This document shows positions 1 through 8,675 of a stretch of DNA of 64,000 nt, piece by piece. This DNA comes from Streptomyces sp. NBC_00190 (lineage in GTDB: Bacteria; Actinomycetota; Actinomycetes; Streptomycetales; Streptomycetaceae). The notes under the pieces were generated by a model. That model saw only the letters and a program-made list of their open reading frames with translations. It did no database searches and had not been told where the DNA came from. A program made the translations under genes and the position numbers. The stretch lies in assembly GCF_036203305.1 (NCBI RefSeq), contig NZ_CP108131.1, positions 8,184,001 to 8,248,000 of the forward strand, read 5' to 3'. Numbering within the stretch: the stretch's first letter is position 1; each line of letters opens with the position of its first letter.

Positions 1-1071
1 GGCCTGGGCGCGATGCCAGGCCCGCCGGTCGGGGTCGGTGACCGGGTCGGTCACGGCGGCCAGCGCCTCGTGCGCCCTGCGCCGCTCCTCCGGCGCCGCG
101 GCGCGGTAGGCGGCCGAGCGGGCGAGGGGGTGGCTGAACCGGATCCGGGTGCCGAACTCGACCAGCGGCGCGGACTCCGCGGCGGCGGCCGCGTCGATGC
201 CCAGGAGTTCGGCCGCGCGCCACAGCAGGCCGGGGTCGCCGATCGGGTCGGCGGCGGCGACCGTCACCAGCAGCCGGGCCGCCGGCGGCAGGAGTTCCAG
301 CCGGGAACGGAAGCTCTGCTCGATCACTGCGGGTACCGAGTCGGGCTGGGCGAATCCGCCCGCCATCCCGGCAAGTCCGGCGGTCCTGGGAAGTTCCACC
401 AGCGCGAGCGGATTGCCGCGCGCCTCGGCCAGGATGCGGTCCCGCACCCGCTCGTCCAGCGGGGCGCGGATCGCCGCGGCCAGCAGCGCGCGCGCATCCT
501 TTTCGCCGAGCCCCTGAAGCGAACGGCTGGGCAGCTCGTCCAGCTCGGGCAGGCGGCTCGGCTCGCGCACCGCGAACACGAGGGCGATCGACTCGGCCGA
601 GACCCGGCGGGCCAGGAAGGCCAGCGCCTTGGCCGACGCCTGATCCAGCCACTGTGCGTCGTCGACGACGCACAGGAGCGGGCGTTCCCGCACGGTCTCC
701 ACCAGGAGTCCCAGCGACGCGACGCCGACCAGGAACGGATCGGGTGTGCCGGTGTCGAGGCCGAAAGCGATCTCCAGCGCCTTGCGGTGCGGCGCGGGCA
801 ACGCCGTCAGCCCGTCGGTGACGGGCGCGAGCAACTGGTGCAGCGCGGCGAACGGCAGCTCCGTCTCGAATTCCGCGCCGGACGCCCGCATGACGAGGAA
901 CCCGGCCGCGGCCTCGTCCAGGTGGCGCAGCAGCACGCTCTTGCCGATGCCCGCCTCACCGCGCAGGACCAGGGCGCCGCCCCGGCTCTCCCGCGCCGCT
1001 TGAAGCAGGGCATCGAGCCGTCGTATCTCGTCCTGACGGCCGACCAGCGCATCCGTGTGTGTCTCGGGCAT
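1..1071 (-). CDS. LuxR-family AAA-ATPase transcriptional regulator (N-terminal part, runs off window)
   Basis: The reading frame opens at ATG 1071 (MPETHTDALVGRQDEIRRL) and stays open to base 1, so the C-terminus lies outside the window. The start of the protein is a typical STAND/LAL-type NTPase: a GRQDEIRRL lead-in, a Walker A P-loop GEAGIGKS near residues 40-47, and a Walker B-like LLCVVDDAQWLD near residues 120-135. Large LuxR regulators of this type end in a LuxR helix-turn-helix, which is not visible here. The gene is divergent from the MFS exporter at 1207, with about 135 bp between starts, so control of that transporter is a reasonable inference. Another STAND ATPase without a LuxR tail cannot be excluded. 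Confidence 0.85.
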   Translation of the reverse strand, partial: MPETHTDALVGRQDEIRRLDALLQAARESRGGALVLRGEAGIGKSVLLRHLDEAAAGFLVMRASGAEFETELPFAALHQLLAPVTDGLTALPAPHRKALEIAFGLDTGTPDPFLVGVASLGLLVETVRERPLLCVVDDAQWLDQASAKALAFLARRVSAESIALVFAVREPSRLPELDELPSRSLQGLGEKDARALLAAAIRAPLDERVRDRILAEARGNPLALVELPRTAGLAGMAGGFAQPDSVPAVIEQSFRSRLELLPPAARLLVTVAAADPIGDPGLLWRAAELLGIDAAAAAESAPLVEFGTRIRFSHPLARSAAYRAAAPEERRRAHEALAAVTDPVTDPDRRAWHRAQA

Positions 1072-1206
1072 GGTCGAAAACCTATGCGGTCATGGGCCTT
1101 AGGGGAATCCGAGGCCGACCGGCGTCACCTAAGTGCCTACCGCGGGCGGTCGTATAGGCGATGACTACCGACGCGAGCGGGAGGCTCCCGCTGCGAGTGT
1201 CGAGAC

Positions 1207-2496
1207 ATGACCCGCACCGCACCGCAACGGACGACAACCGGCTGGACACCGCTGGTGGTTCTGGCCACGGCCCAGTTCCTGGTCGTACTGAGCACGTCGA
1301 TCGTGAACGTCGCCCTGCCGCAGATCCGGGCCGGGCTCGAACTGTCGGACACGGGCCAGGCATGGACGGTCAACGCCTATGTACTGGCCTTCGGCGCCCT
1401 GTTGCTGCCGGGCGGGCGGGCCGGCGACGTATACGGCCTCCGTCGCGTGTTCCTGCTCGGCACTGGCCTGTTCGCCCTCTCCTCCCTGGGCGCCGCTCTG
1501 GCGCCCACGGCGATCGCGCTGATCGCCTGCAGGGCGGTGATGGGAATCGGGGCCGCGCTGCTGGCGCCCACGGCGCTCGCCCTGGTGCTGACGCTCTACT
1601 CCGGCAAGGAGCACCGTGGCACCGCACTCGGTGTGTGGGGCGCGGTCTCCGGGGCCGGCGGGGCGGCGGGCGTGCTGCTGAGCGGGCTGCTCACCAGCGT
1701 GTTCGGCTGGCGCGCGGTGTTCGTCGTGATGGTGCCCTTCGCCCTGGCGGTGTTGGTGGCCACCGTGTGGCTGGTCGGCGCGGACCGCCCACGCGGCGGA
1801 AGCCTGGACGTCCCGGGCACGGTGACGGTGACGGCGGGGCTGGTCGCGCTCACCTACGGCCTGTCAGGGTCTTGGCCGCTGGCCGTGCTCGGTCTGGCGC
1901 TGCTCGCCCTGTTCGTCGTGCTCCAGCGCCGGGGCGCCGAGCCGCTGCTGCCGGCGCGGATGAGGGTGGTGGCGGTGCCCAACGTGCTGATGGCCCTGCT
2001 GGGCGCGGTCTGGCTCGGACTGTTCTACTTCCTGCCCCTCTACCAGCAGCACGCCCTCGGCTACTCGCCCCTGGAGGCCGGGCTGACCCAGCTTCCCCTC
2101 GCCCTCATGATCACCCTCGCTTCGTGGGTCACGGGCAAGGTCTCCGGCCGTCACGTGCTCCCCGTGGGCCTGCTGGTCCTCGCGGCCGGACTGGCCTGGC
2201 TGTCCAGGACTCCGGCCGACGGCACCTTCCCCGTGGACCTGATCGGTCCGATGCTCCTCATCGGCACCGGGCTGGGGGTGGCCTTCGTACGGCTCACCGC
2301 GATGTCTTCCACGGGCGTCCCGGCCGCCGACAACGGCCTGGCCGGCGGGCTGGTCAACGCCGCCCGGCAGATCGGCGGAGCCGTCGGCCTGTCCTTCCTG
2401 ACCCTGCTCCCCTCCACCGGCGCGGCATTCCTGGCCTGCGCCGCCCTGACTCTGCTCATCTCCGCTCTCTCGACTCTCTCCACCCGAAAGGCCTGA
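1207..2496 (+). CDS. MFS multidrug-type exporter (DHA2-like)
   Basis: A 429-residue integral membrane protein with many hydrophobic segments. It begins with the DHA2-type signature TAQFLVVLSTSIVNVALPQI, then WTVNAYVLAFGALLLPGGRAGDVYGLRR (motif A region) and the motif C-like GAVSGAGGAAGVLLSGLL. It probably exports small hydrophobic compounds by proton antiport. It is shorter than the usual 14-helix DHA2 member (about 480-520 aa), so it probably has 12-13 helices. It is followed after 2 bp by the carotenoid oxygenase at 2499, so the two are likely cotranscribed. The LuxR-type regulator upstream is divergent. An in-frame ATG at 1207 was chosen; no strong Shine-Dalgarno is seen. Confidence 0.85.
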   Translation: MTRTAPQRTTTGWTPLVVLATAQFLVVLSTSIVNVALPQIRAGLELSDTGQAWTVNAYVLAFGALLLPGGRAGDVYGLRRVFLLGTGLFALSSLGAALAPTAIALIACRAVMGIGAALLAPTALALVLTLYSGKEHRGTALGVWGAVSGAGGAAGVLLSGLLTSVFGWRAVFVVMVPFALAVLVATVWLVGADRPRGGSLDVPGTVTVTAGLVALTYGLSGSWPLAVLGLALLALFVVLQRRGAEPLLPARMRVVAVPNVLMALLGAVWLGLFYFLPLYQQHALGYSPLEAGLTQLPLALMITLASWVTGKVSGRHVLPVGLLVLAAGLAWLSRTPADGTFPVDLIGPMLLIGTGLGVAFVRLTAMSSTGVPAADNGLAGGLVNAARQIGGAVGLSFLTLLPSTGAAFLACAALTLLISALSTLSTRKA

Positions 2497-2498
2497 TC

Positions 2499-3836
2499 AT
2501 GACCCTGGACAAGCCGTACGTCACCGGTCACTTCACCCCCGTCACCGACGAGATCACCGGCCACGAACTGAAGGTGCGCGGCACCCTCCCGCCCGAGCTG
2601 AACGGCCGCTACTTCCGCAACGGCCACAACCCCAAGCCGGGCATCACCCCCACCCACTGGTTCCGCGGCGAAGGAATGATCCACGGCATCCGCCTCAAGG
2701 ACGGCCGGGCCGAGTGGTACCGCAACCGCTGGGTGCGCACCCCCTTCCTCGACGGCGTGCCGTTCACCGGAACCGAGCTCGAAGTCAGCGCCGCCGCAAC
2801 CAACATCATCTTCCACGGGGGCCGCTACCTGGCCCTGCAGGAAGCCAACCTGCCCTGGGAGGTCAGCGCCGACCTCGACACCATCGGCGTCCACGACTTC
2901 GGCGGCAAACTCACCAGCGCGATGACCGCCCACCCCAAGGAAGACCCGGAGACCGGCGAGCTGCACTTCTTCAGCTACAGCCCCTTCCCGCCGCACCTGA
3001 CCTACTACGTGGCCGACGCCTCCGGCGACATCGTCAGGTCGCAGATCGTCGACGGCGCCGGCCCGTCGCTCATGCACGACTTCGCCATCACCCGCGAGCA
3101 CGTCGTCTTCATCGACTCGCCGGTGGTCTTCGATCACGCCGAGCAGTCCGGCATTCCCTACCGCTGGCACGACGACGTCCCGCTGCGCATCGGCGTGATG
3201 CCCCGCGCCGGGGGCAAGACCACCTGGTTCGAGGTGCCCGACCAGGCCGTGCTGCTGCACGTGACCAACGCCTACACCGACGCGCGGGGCCGGATCGTCC
3301 TCGAAGCACCGCGTTTCGACCGTTCCGCCTGGGAGAGCTCGTGGAAGTGGTGGGTCGGCTCGCCCGGCTACGGCACCAGCCCCGCCACCGGCTCGACCCT
3401 CTACCGGTGGATCATGGACCCGGCCACGGGCAAGGTCACCACCGAGCCCCTGGGCGACCTGGTCACCGAGTTCCCGTCGATCAACGACGCCTACACCGGC
3501 TCGGACTACCGCTACAGCTACGCGATCGCGTTCCCCGGCGCGGGCCTGTCCGGCTTCCACACCGTCAAGTTCGACACCCGCACCGGCGGGCAGAAGCTCC
3601 GGGCCCACGGCGAGGGCCGGATGCCCGGCGAGGCCGTCTTCGCACCCGCCGAGGGCGGCACCGCCGAGGACGACGGCTACCTGCTCACCATCGTCAGCGA
3701 CCTCAAGGCCGACGCCTCGGAGCTGCTCGTCCTGGACGCGGGCGACCTGAGCACCGTGGCCGCCGTCGAACTGCCCCGCAGGGTCCCCGCCGGCATCCAC
3801 GGCCACTGGATCCCCGACGCCGAACTGCCTGCCTGA
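2499..3836 (+). CDS. carotenoid cleavage oxygenase (RPE65/CCD family)
   Basis: A 445-residue cytosolic non-heme iron dioxygenase of the carotenoid/stilbene cleavage family. Such enzymes split a conjugated C=C bond of carotenoids or stilbenoids to two carbonyls. The family start LNGRYFRNGHNPKP is present, and the four iron-binding histidines can be placed: His145 (TAHPKEDPETG), His193 (LMHDF), His254 (LLHVTNAY) and His434 (AGIHGHW). Length is normal for bacterial members. It starts 2 bp after the MFS stop, so exporter and oxygenase form an operon; the substrate cannot be told from sequence. Confidence 0.92.
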   Translation: MTLDKPYVTGHFTPVTDEITGHELKVRGTLPPELNGRYFRNGHNPKPGITPTHWFRGEGMIHGIRLKDGRAEWYRNRWVRTPFLDGVPFTGTELEVSAAATNIIFHGGRYLALQEANLPWEVSADLDTIGVHDFGGKLTSAMTAHPKEDPETGELHFFSYSPFPPHLTYYVADASGDIVRSQIVDGAGPSLMHDFAITREHVVFIDSPVVFDHAEQSGIPYRWHDDVPLRIGVMPRAGGKTTWFEVPDQAVLLHVTNAYTDARGRIVLEAPRFDRSAWESSWKWWVGSPGYGTSPATGSTLYRWIMDPATGKVTTEPLGDLVTEFPSINDAYTGSDYRYSYAIAFPGAGLSGFHTVKFDTRTGGQKLRAHGEGRMPGEAVFAPAEGGTAEDDGYLLTIVSDLKADASELLVLDAGDLSTVAAVELPRRVPAGIHGHWIPDAELPA

Positions 3837-3849
3837 CCCACCCCAGCCG

Positions 3850-3885
3850 CCCGGGCCGCCGTGTTCCCCCACACGGCGGCCCGGG
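3850..3885 (+). terminator. hairpin terminator after the MFS-oxygenase operon
   Basis: A perfect 15-bp inverted repeat (CCCGGGCCGCCGTGT at 3850-3864 pairing with 3871-3885) with a 6-nt C-rich loop, 14 bp after the oxygenase stop. There is no clear U-tract, as is common in Streptomyces. It also lies just after the convergent gene ending at 3927, so it may serve both strands. Confidence 0.75.
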
Positions 3886-3926
3886 CTTCCCACACCGGGA
3901 AACCGTGCGGACGACCTGGGAGCTCA

Positions 3927-4520
3927 TCATCGCGCGGGCATGGCGGTGGCAGGGCGATGAACCTCCAGGATGACTGCGGTACCGGCCACGGTTCTGTCCT
4001 CGTGCATGGTGATCTGCTGGCCGGGCTGGACGTGCGTCCAGTGGGAGGGGGTGAGGGGCACGAGGCGAACCGTGGCTTGCCCGCCGGGCTCCAGCAAGGT
4101 CATGTTCTCAATCCAGAGCCGGGCGATGCTGACCGCACGTCCGCCGGTGGGTGAGTGGTGTCCGATGTCCCACATGGGTCGCAGAACACCGGAGCCGATC
4201 GGTGTCGTGCGTCGCGCCTCGGTGGCAGGGCGGAGCGTCAGATCCGCCCGGATCACGCCGTTGCGGATCTCGGAGCATCGCCAATGGCACCAAGTCGCGC
4301 TCCGCTCCAGCCGGAGCTGCTCAGCCGCTTCGGCGAGCTGCTCCCAGAACGCCAGAGGGAGCGAGTGAGCGTCCCCGAGCTCCTCCAGCAGGCCCAGGGC
4401 GATCTCCCACTCGTCGTGGACGAGGTAGTCCCAGATGTCTCGCACCGTGATGTCGTTCTCGGTGGCGGTATCTTCCGGAACCAGCAAGGAAGCTGATTCG
4501 AGCAGCTCAGGTACGCCCAT
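3927..4520 (-). CDS. hypothetical protein with EF-Tu domain III-like C-terminus
   Basis: About 197 aa from ATG 4520 (MGVPELLESASLL); an in-frame ATG at 4559 is an alternative. I do not recognise the N-terminal half, which is acidic and helical (about residues 1-90, rich in Leu/Glu/Trp). The C-terminal half reads like the third beta-barrel of elongation factor Tu: a TPIGSGVLRPMWDIG segment, then LLEPGGQATVRLVPLTP, then HVQPGQQITMHEDRTVAGTAVILEV, which resembles the EF-Tu ending on 'F.IREGGRTVGAGVV'. There is no GTPase domain. It sits next to an IS21 remnant and may have arrived with mobile DNA. The domain assignment is by eye and tentative. Confidence 0.6.
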   Translation of the reverse strand: MGVPELLESASLLVPEDTATENDITVRDIWDYLVHDEWEIALGLLEELGDAHSLPLAFWEQLAEAAEQLRLERSATWCHWRCSEIRNGVIRADLTLRPATEARRTTPIGSGVLRPMWDIGHHSPTGGRAVSIARLWIENMTLLEPGGQATVRLVPLTPSHWTHVQPGQQITMHEDRTVAGTAVILEVHRPATAMPAR

Positions 4521-4543
4521 GCTCTCATTGTCGACCACGTGAG

Positions 4544-4700
4544 CTACCAGGCTGCGCATTCCTGGTCTCGCTCGATGGCAGCGAGCCGGTTCTTGAGCCG
4601 GTAGCTGGGGCCGTTGCTGGAGATCACATCGCAGTGGTGCAGGAGGCGGTCGAGGGTGGCGGTGGCCAGGACCCGGCGGCCGGCGCGGCGGGCCGTCTGT
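4544..4700 (-). mobile_element. IS21-family helper ATPase (istB) C-terminal remnant
   Basis: On the minus strand about 50 codons read VLATATLDRLLHHCDVISS then NGPSYRLKNRLAAIERDQE and a TAG at 4546-4544. This matches the end of IS21 IstB/DnaC-like helper ATPases, where 'LLDRLxHHCxIIxxxGxSYRLKNR' is typical. The Walker motifs and the IstA transposase are absent, and coding stops abruptly near 4700 in unrelated sequence, so this is a dead fragment. The open frame of the neighbouring hypothetical protein begins immediately downstream in another frame. Confidence 0.75.
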
Positions 4701-4726
4701 GTCCACCCCGTCGCCTGCATACGAAA

Positions 4727-4766
4727 GGCGGTCCTTGCCCTCCGCGATCGGAGGGCAAGGACCGCC
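4727..4766 (-). terminator. strong hairpin terminator downstream of the collagenase gene
   Basis: A perfect 18-bp inverted repeat (GGCGGTCCTTGCCCTCCG at 4727-4744, complement at 4749-4766) with a CGAT tetraloop, about 100 bp past the collagenase stop on the minus strand. It separates that gene from the IS remnant. Confidence 0.75.
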
Positions 4767-4868
4767 GTTACGTTCAGGCCCCGGTGGCCGGCAGTGCCGG
4801 CGAGGCGGGGTCCTCCTTGCCGAGCGGATGCCTGTTCAGTGGGGCCCAGTCGGCCCCGGCGGACCGGC

Positions 4869-7184
4869 TCACTTGGACTGCGTGGAGACGCTCACACCGC
4901 TGAAGTCCTGCGCGGCGGCGAGGCTGAAGTAGACCCAGCCGGAGGGCGGGTTGTCGATCGTCAGGGTCTCGCCGTTGCCGGCGTTGGTGGACTTCGCCTG
5001 GTAGCCGCTGGTGGTGGCCCAGCTGCTGCCGCCGTAGTACAGGTCGGCGTTGCCGGTGCCGCCGCTGCTCGTGATGGTCAGCTGCTTGACGCCGGCCGGC
5101 AGGTAGACGAAGTGGTAGCTGTAGTTGCCGGTGGAGGCCGCGAGGTTGTCCCGGCGGCAGTTCGCGTCGAACTGACGGGGGTCGCTGGCGGTGCAGAGCG
5201 GGGTGGACGGGGCCTCCGGCAGCGGGCCGCAGTCGTTGGTCGCGCAGGTGGTCGTCAGCCAGGTGGCGAACCCCGCGTCGTAGCTCGTGCCGATGGTCTG
5301 CTTCAGGAAGGTGCGGGCACCGTTCCAGTCACCGGTGCGGTACTTGCCCAGCACGGTCTGGACGTCGGCGGGGTGCGCCTGGAGCATGTAGCGGACCGCG
5401 AGGAAGCCCCAACGGTAGACCCGGTTCGAGTTGACCTGGGGGTCCTCGTCCTGGCCGTAGACGGTGTCGAACAGGTCGCTGAGCTTGTACGTGTTCTTGC
5501 GGGCCTCGGCGATCGCGTCGGCGTTGCGCTCACCCCGGTAGCCGAACGAGATGTTCTCGGCGATGCCCTCGACCCACCAGATGGTCGGCGTGGTGATGCC
5601 GGCCTCGAAGTCGCCGGCCATGTTGTAGCGGCCGTCGAGGTAGTGGGTGTACTCGTGGTTGAGGTTCCAGATCTGGAAGTCCGGGCGCAGCCAATGGGCC
5701 TCGTGGGCGATGAAGCGGGCCTGGTTGCCGGCGGCGGCCGGGTTGCCCTCCTCGTACATGCCGCCGTTGTCGACGTCGATGTTGTAGATGGCCCAGGCGT
5801 ACAGCGAGTACTGGGTGTAGTCGTCGAAGACGACGACCTCGAGGTTGGTGTTCAGGTCGCCGGGGATCGCGCCCTTGTCGCCGATGATCCGGTGGAAGTA
5901 GGCGTCCTGGTTGACCAGGCTGGTGCAGGTGCTCTCCAGCTGGCCGGGGGACATGTCCTGGGCGCGGATCTTCAGGCCCGGGGTGCACGTGTGCTGGATC
6001 GGCAGGACCGCCGGGAGCACGCGGTCGCCCAGGTCGCAGATGGCGTAGGCCGCGCAGCTGCCCCTGTCGTACTGGCGCGTGTACCAGCCCAGGTTCATGG
6101 TGATCGGCGCGGTGGGGCCGACGTTCGGGTAGCGGTTGATCAGGTCCTTCAGCAGCGGCCGGAGCCGGTCCTTGAGCTCGGGGACGTCGAGGGCGAAGCC
6201 GAGGTAGCGGCCGACGTTGCTGACGACGTCCAGGCGGTTCAGCTGCGCGCCGTTGCGCGTGATGAAGCCGGCCCAGGTGTTGAGGATGGCGGGGTCGGCC
6301 TTGAGGGCGGCGCGCCAGCCGCGGGCGTCGTTCTTGGCCTTGAAGCCGTTCTCGACGACCCACTCGACGTGCTGCATGGCGAGGTTCATCTGGCCGGGCC
6401 ACGTGGCGTCGTAGCTGCCGAGCATCCACTTGACGACGCCGGCGTACCGGCCGGCCGCGTGGGTGCTGTCGATCAGGGTGACGACCTCGTTGAAGATCTC
6501 GCCGTTGGCGTCGGTGACGTCCTTGCTGCGCGGGGAGGCGAAGAAGGCGTCCAGCGCGCCGAGCGCCGCGCTGTCCAGCGCCGTGCCGTAGTCGCCGACG
6601 ACGTCCGCGTGGTTGTCCTGCACGTAGTAGCCGGCGCGCAGGAACAGCACCAACTGCCCGACGGCGGCGCTGTTGTTGCCCGAGTAGGTGGCGGAGGCGT
6701 CGCGCAGCGCGTTGGCGACGGTCACCATCTGGGGTTCACGGAAGGCCTTCCGCGCGTCCTCCCCGGTGAGGCTGAACAGGGGGTACGTACAGTTGACCCG
6801 GGGGAGGGCCTTGAGCTGCTGGACCAACGCGCTGCCCGTGGCCTTGATCACGCCGGAGAGGTCGCCGCACTCGTCCCCGGCGGCGGCCGAGGACTGCTTG
6901 CCGGCCTTGACGGTGGGGGCGGGGGCCGGGGTGGACTCCAGGGGACTGTCCTGCGAGGAGATCCGGAAGCGCGAGCTGTTGGTCATCGCATCGGGCGACT
7001 TGGGGACCGGGATCGACCGCGGTGCCGAGGCCGCGGTTCTGCTCGCGTTCGTACCGGCCTGGGCCGTGGCGCGGGCGGTGGCGGCCTGGCTCTGTGGCGT
7101 GAGCAGGCCGAGCGCAATGAAGACGGCTGCGCCGAGCGCAGGAAGTCTGCGCGCGCCGGCCTTCGTTATGCGGAAGGGAAGCAT
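4869..7184 (-). CDS. secreted microbial collagenase (peptidase family M9)
   Basis: A 771-residue secreted zinc metalloprotease. The start MLPFRITKAGARRLPALGAAVFIALGLL gives a Sec signal peptide ending near AQA/ATA, followed by a Ser/Pro-rich pro-region. The collagenase activator-type helical region occupies roughly residues 100-390 and the catalytic region roughly 400-620. The zinc motif HEYTH is at residues 510-514, with a downstream WWVEGIAEN Glu ligand about 30 residues later. The last ~100 residues (from GNYSYHFVYLPAGVKQL to the FSGVSVSTQSK end) form a bacterial pre-peptidase C-terminal (PPC) beta-domain, often used for substrate binding. It is monocistronic, with its own terminator and a palindrome upstream. 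It probably degrades collagen or gelatin outside the cell. Confidence 0.93.
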   Translation of the reverse strand: MLPFRITKAGARRLPALGAAVFIALGLLTPQSQAATARATAQAGTNASRTAASAPRSIPVPKSPDAMTNSSRFRISSQDSPLESTPAPAPTVKAGKQSSAAAGDECGDLSGVIKATGSALVQQLKALPRVNCTYPLFSLTGEDARKAFREPQMVTVANALRDASATYSGNNSAAVGQLVLFLRAGYYVQDNHADVVGDYGTALDSAALGALDAFFASPRSKDVTDANGEIFNEVVTLIDSTHAAGRYAGVVKWMLGSYDATWPGQMNLAMQHVEWVVENGFKAKNDARGWRAALKADPAILNTWAGFITRNGAQLNRLDVVSNVGRYLGFALDVPELKDRLRPLLKDLINRYPNVGPTAPITMNLGWYTRQYDRGSCAAYAICDLGDRVLPAVLPIQHTCTPGLKIRAQDMSPGQLESTCTSLVNQDAYFHRIIGDKGAIPGDLNTNLEVVVFDDYTQYSLYAWAIYNIDVDNGGMYEEGNPAAAGNQARFIAHEAHWLRPDFQIWNLNHEYTHYLDGRYNMAGDFEAGITTPTIWWVEGIAENISFGYRGERNADAIAEARKNTYKLSDLFDTVYGQDEDPQVNSNRVYRWGFLAVRYMLQAHPADVQTVLGKYRTGDWNGARTFLKQTIGTSYDAGFATWLTTTCATNDCGPLPEAPSTPLCTASDPRQFDANCRRDNLAASTGNYSYHFVYLPAGVKQLTITSSGGTGNADLYYGGSSWATTSGYQAKSTNAGNGETLTIDNPPSGWVYFSLAAAQDFSGVSVSTQSK

Positions 7185-7538
7185 CTGTGGGGGCCTCCGG
7201 GGCCGTTGTGGCCGCGCGCTGGGGACACGGGCCGCTGATGTGTGACATGTAAAATTTCACATGTCGTATCGCGCTGGAAGGCTTCTGGCCAGATTTCCGG
7301 CCACCGCAACTGAAACGTTGTCAACTGCCGACTGCGGGGCCGCCAACCAACCTCAGCGGCCTCCGAGTTGGGAACGCCCCGGGGGCCGCCGGAGCGTCTT
7401 CCTCTCCCATTTCGGCCAGCCCGGAAGTTGTGGGGCCCAGGCCAGGCCGGGCGCGGCCGCGAAGTGGCTCAGAGGCGTCGTGTCCGGCCGCGTTCGGCTG
7501 AGTTAGCGTCGCCCGCAGGAAACCGATGGGGAGGTCTC
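7185..7538. other. divergent intergenic region between collagenase and dehydrogenase operon
   Basis: 354 bp without a credible gene. It holds a perfect 7-bp dyad at 7244-7265 close to the collagenase start and is less GC-rich around 7250-7260. It must carry promoters for both directions, but I cannot assign -35/-10 boxes with confidence. Confidence 0.6.
7244..7265. promoter_or_regulatory. dyad-symmetric operator candidate upstream of collagenase
   Basis: GACATGT (7244-7250) and ACATGTC (7259-7265) are perfect inverted 7-mers separated by the A/T-rich spacer AAAATTTC. The element lies about 60 bp upstream of the collagenase ATG, in the only AT-rich patch of the region. Its position and symmetry suggest a repressor or activator site; the factor is unknown. 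Confidence 0.5.
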
Positions 7539-8675
7539 GTGCGCGCTCTCGTCTATCTGGGTCCAAGCTCCGCCGAACTGCAGGACCGGCCCGCCGCACA
7601 GCTCGTGAACCACGATGACGTCGTGGTGGAGATCGTCGGTACGGGGGTCTGCGGAACGGACCGCAAGATCCTGCTCGGGCGGTTCCCCGCCCGGCCGGGC
7701 GTGGTGCTCGGGCACGAGTCGGTAGGTGTGGTGCGAGAGGCGGGGCCGCAGGTTCGTTCGGTCGGGGTGGGGGACCGGGTGGTGGTCAACCCCACGCTGT
7801 ACTGCGGCTGGTGCGTCCCGTGCCGCCGGGGAGCGACCAACTTCTGCCGTCACAAGGCCGGGACCGAGGTCGGTGTCGACCGCGACGGCACGTACGCGGA
7901 GGCCGTGACTCTGCCGGAACGTTTCGTCGAACGGGTTCCCGCCGGTCTGCCCTTCCGCAGCGCGGTCCTGATCGAGCCGCTCGCCTGCGTCCTGAACAAC
8001 GTCAAGGCCGCGTCCGTAACCTTCGACGACACCGTGGTGGTGCTCGGCGCAGGCCCGATCGGGATGCTGACCGCACTCGTCGCCGCCCGCCGGGCGCGCC
8101 GGGTCACCGTCGCCGAACCGGACGGCTACCGGCTGGAGCGGGCCCGCGAACGGTGCGCGCACGTGGTGGACGTGGCCGGAACGGACCCGGCCGAAGCCGT
8201 GGTGAAGGCCACGGGCGGCGAGCGTCCCTCCGTCGTCTTCGACACCACGGGCACCGGCCTGGACGCGGCGCTGCGGCTGATCGACGACGGCGGCCGGGTG
8301 GTGGTGATGGGCTTCGACGACACCTACACCGTGCCGTTGCGCCCGCTCCAGCTCACCAACCGGGGCATCCAGCTGATCGGCGCCGGGGACTACCGGGCCG
8401 ACATCTTCCCGGTCGCCGTGGACCTGGCCGCAGAGCTCGACGGCCTCCAACGACCTGGCTCCGGCACCGGACCGGTCCTGGAGCGGCTGGTGACGCACGA
8501 GTTCCCGCTCGAACGGTACGCGGAAGCCTTCACCGCGCTCGGCGGGCTCACCCGGGGCGACGGGGCAGGCGGCACCGGCGGCACCGGGCGGCCACCGCGC
8601 TACGACGCGCTCAAGGTCGTCATCCGCTCGCACCCCGGCCCGGTCGGCGCCGACGGCTGGCCGGTGGGCGCGTGA
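7539..8675 (+). CDS. zinc-dependent alcohol/polyol dehydrogenase (MDR family)
   Basis: About 378 aa from GTG 7539, chosen because a GGGGAGG Shine-Dalgarno lies about 6 nt upstream. The catalytic zinc region GTGVCGTDRKIL...PGVVLGHESVGVVREAG is present, as is the structural-zinc-type Cys cluster (CGWCVPCRRGATNFCRHK) of medium-chain dehydrogenases. The Rossmann motif VVLGAGPIGML lies near residue 170. It should oxidise a sugar or polyol alcohol with NAD(P)+. Its stop overlaps the start of the kinase gene (GTGA), so the two are translationally coupled. Confidence 0.88.
   Translation: MRALVYLGPSSAELQDRPAAQLVNHDDVVVEIVGTGVCGTDRKILLGRFPARPGVVLGHESVGVVREAGPQVRSVGVGDRVVVNPTLYCGWCVPCRRGATNFCRHKAGTEVGVDRDGTYAEAVTLPERFVERVPAGLPFRSAVLIEPLACVLNNVKAASVTFDDTVVVLGAGPIGMLTALVAARRARRVTVAEPDGYRLERARERCAHVVDVAGTDPAEAVVKATGGERPSVVFDTTGTGLDAALRLIDDGGRVVVMGFDDTYTVPLRPLQLTNRGIQLIGAGDYRADIFPVAVDLAAELDGLQRPGSGTGPVLERLVTHEFPLERYAEAFTALGGLTRGDGAGGTGGTGRPPRYDALKVVIRSHPGPVGADGWPVGA

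Noticed and set aside
1161..3836. Very long plus-strand frame whose first half covers the MFS gene in another register
   Set aside because: Only the part from 2499 encodes a recognisable protein (carotenoid oxygenase). The upstream part is Arg/Gly/Pro-rich shadow of the MFS gene.
4614..7238. 874-codon plus-strand open frame opposite the collagenase
   Set aside because: Val/Gly/Asp-rich antisense shadow with no family features; the minus strand carries a complete M9 collagenase.
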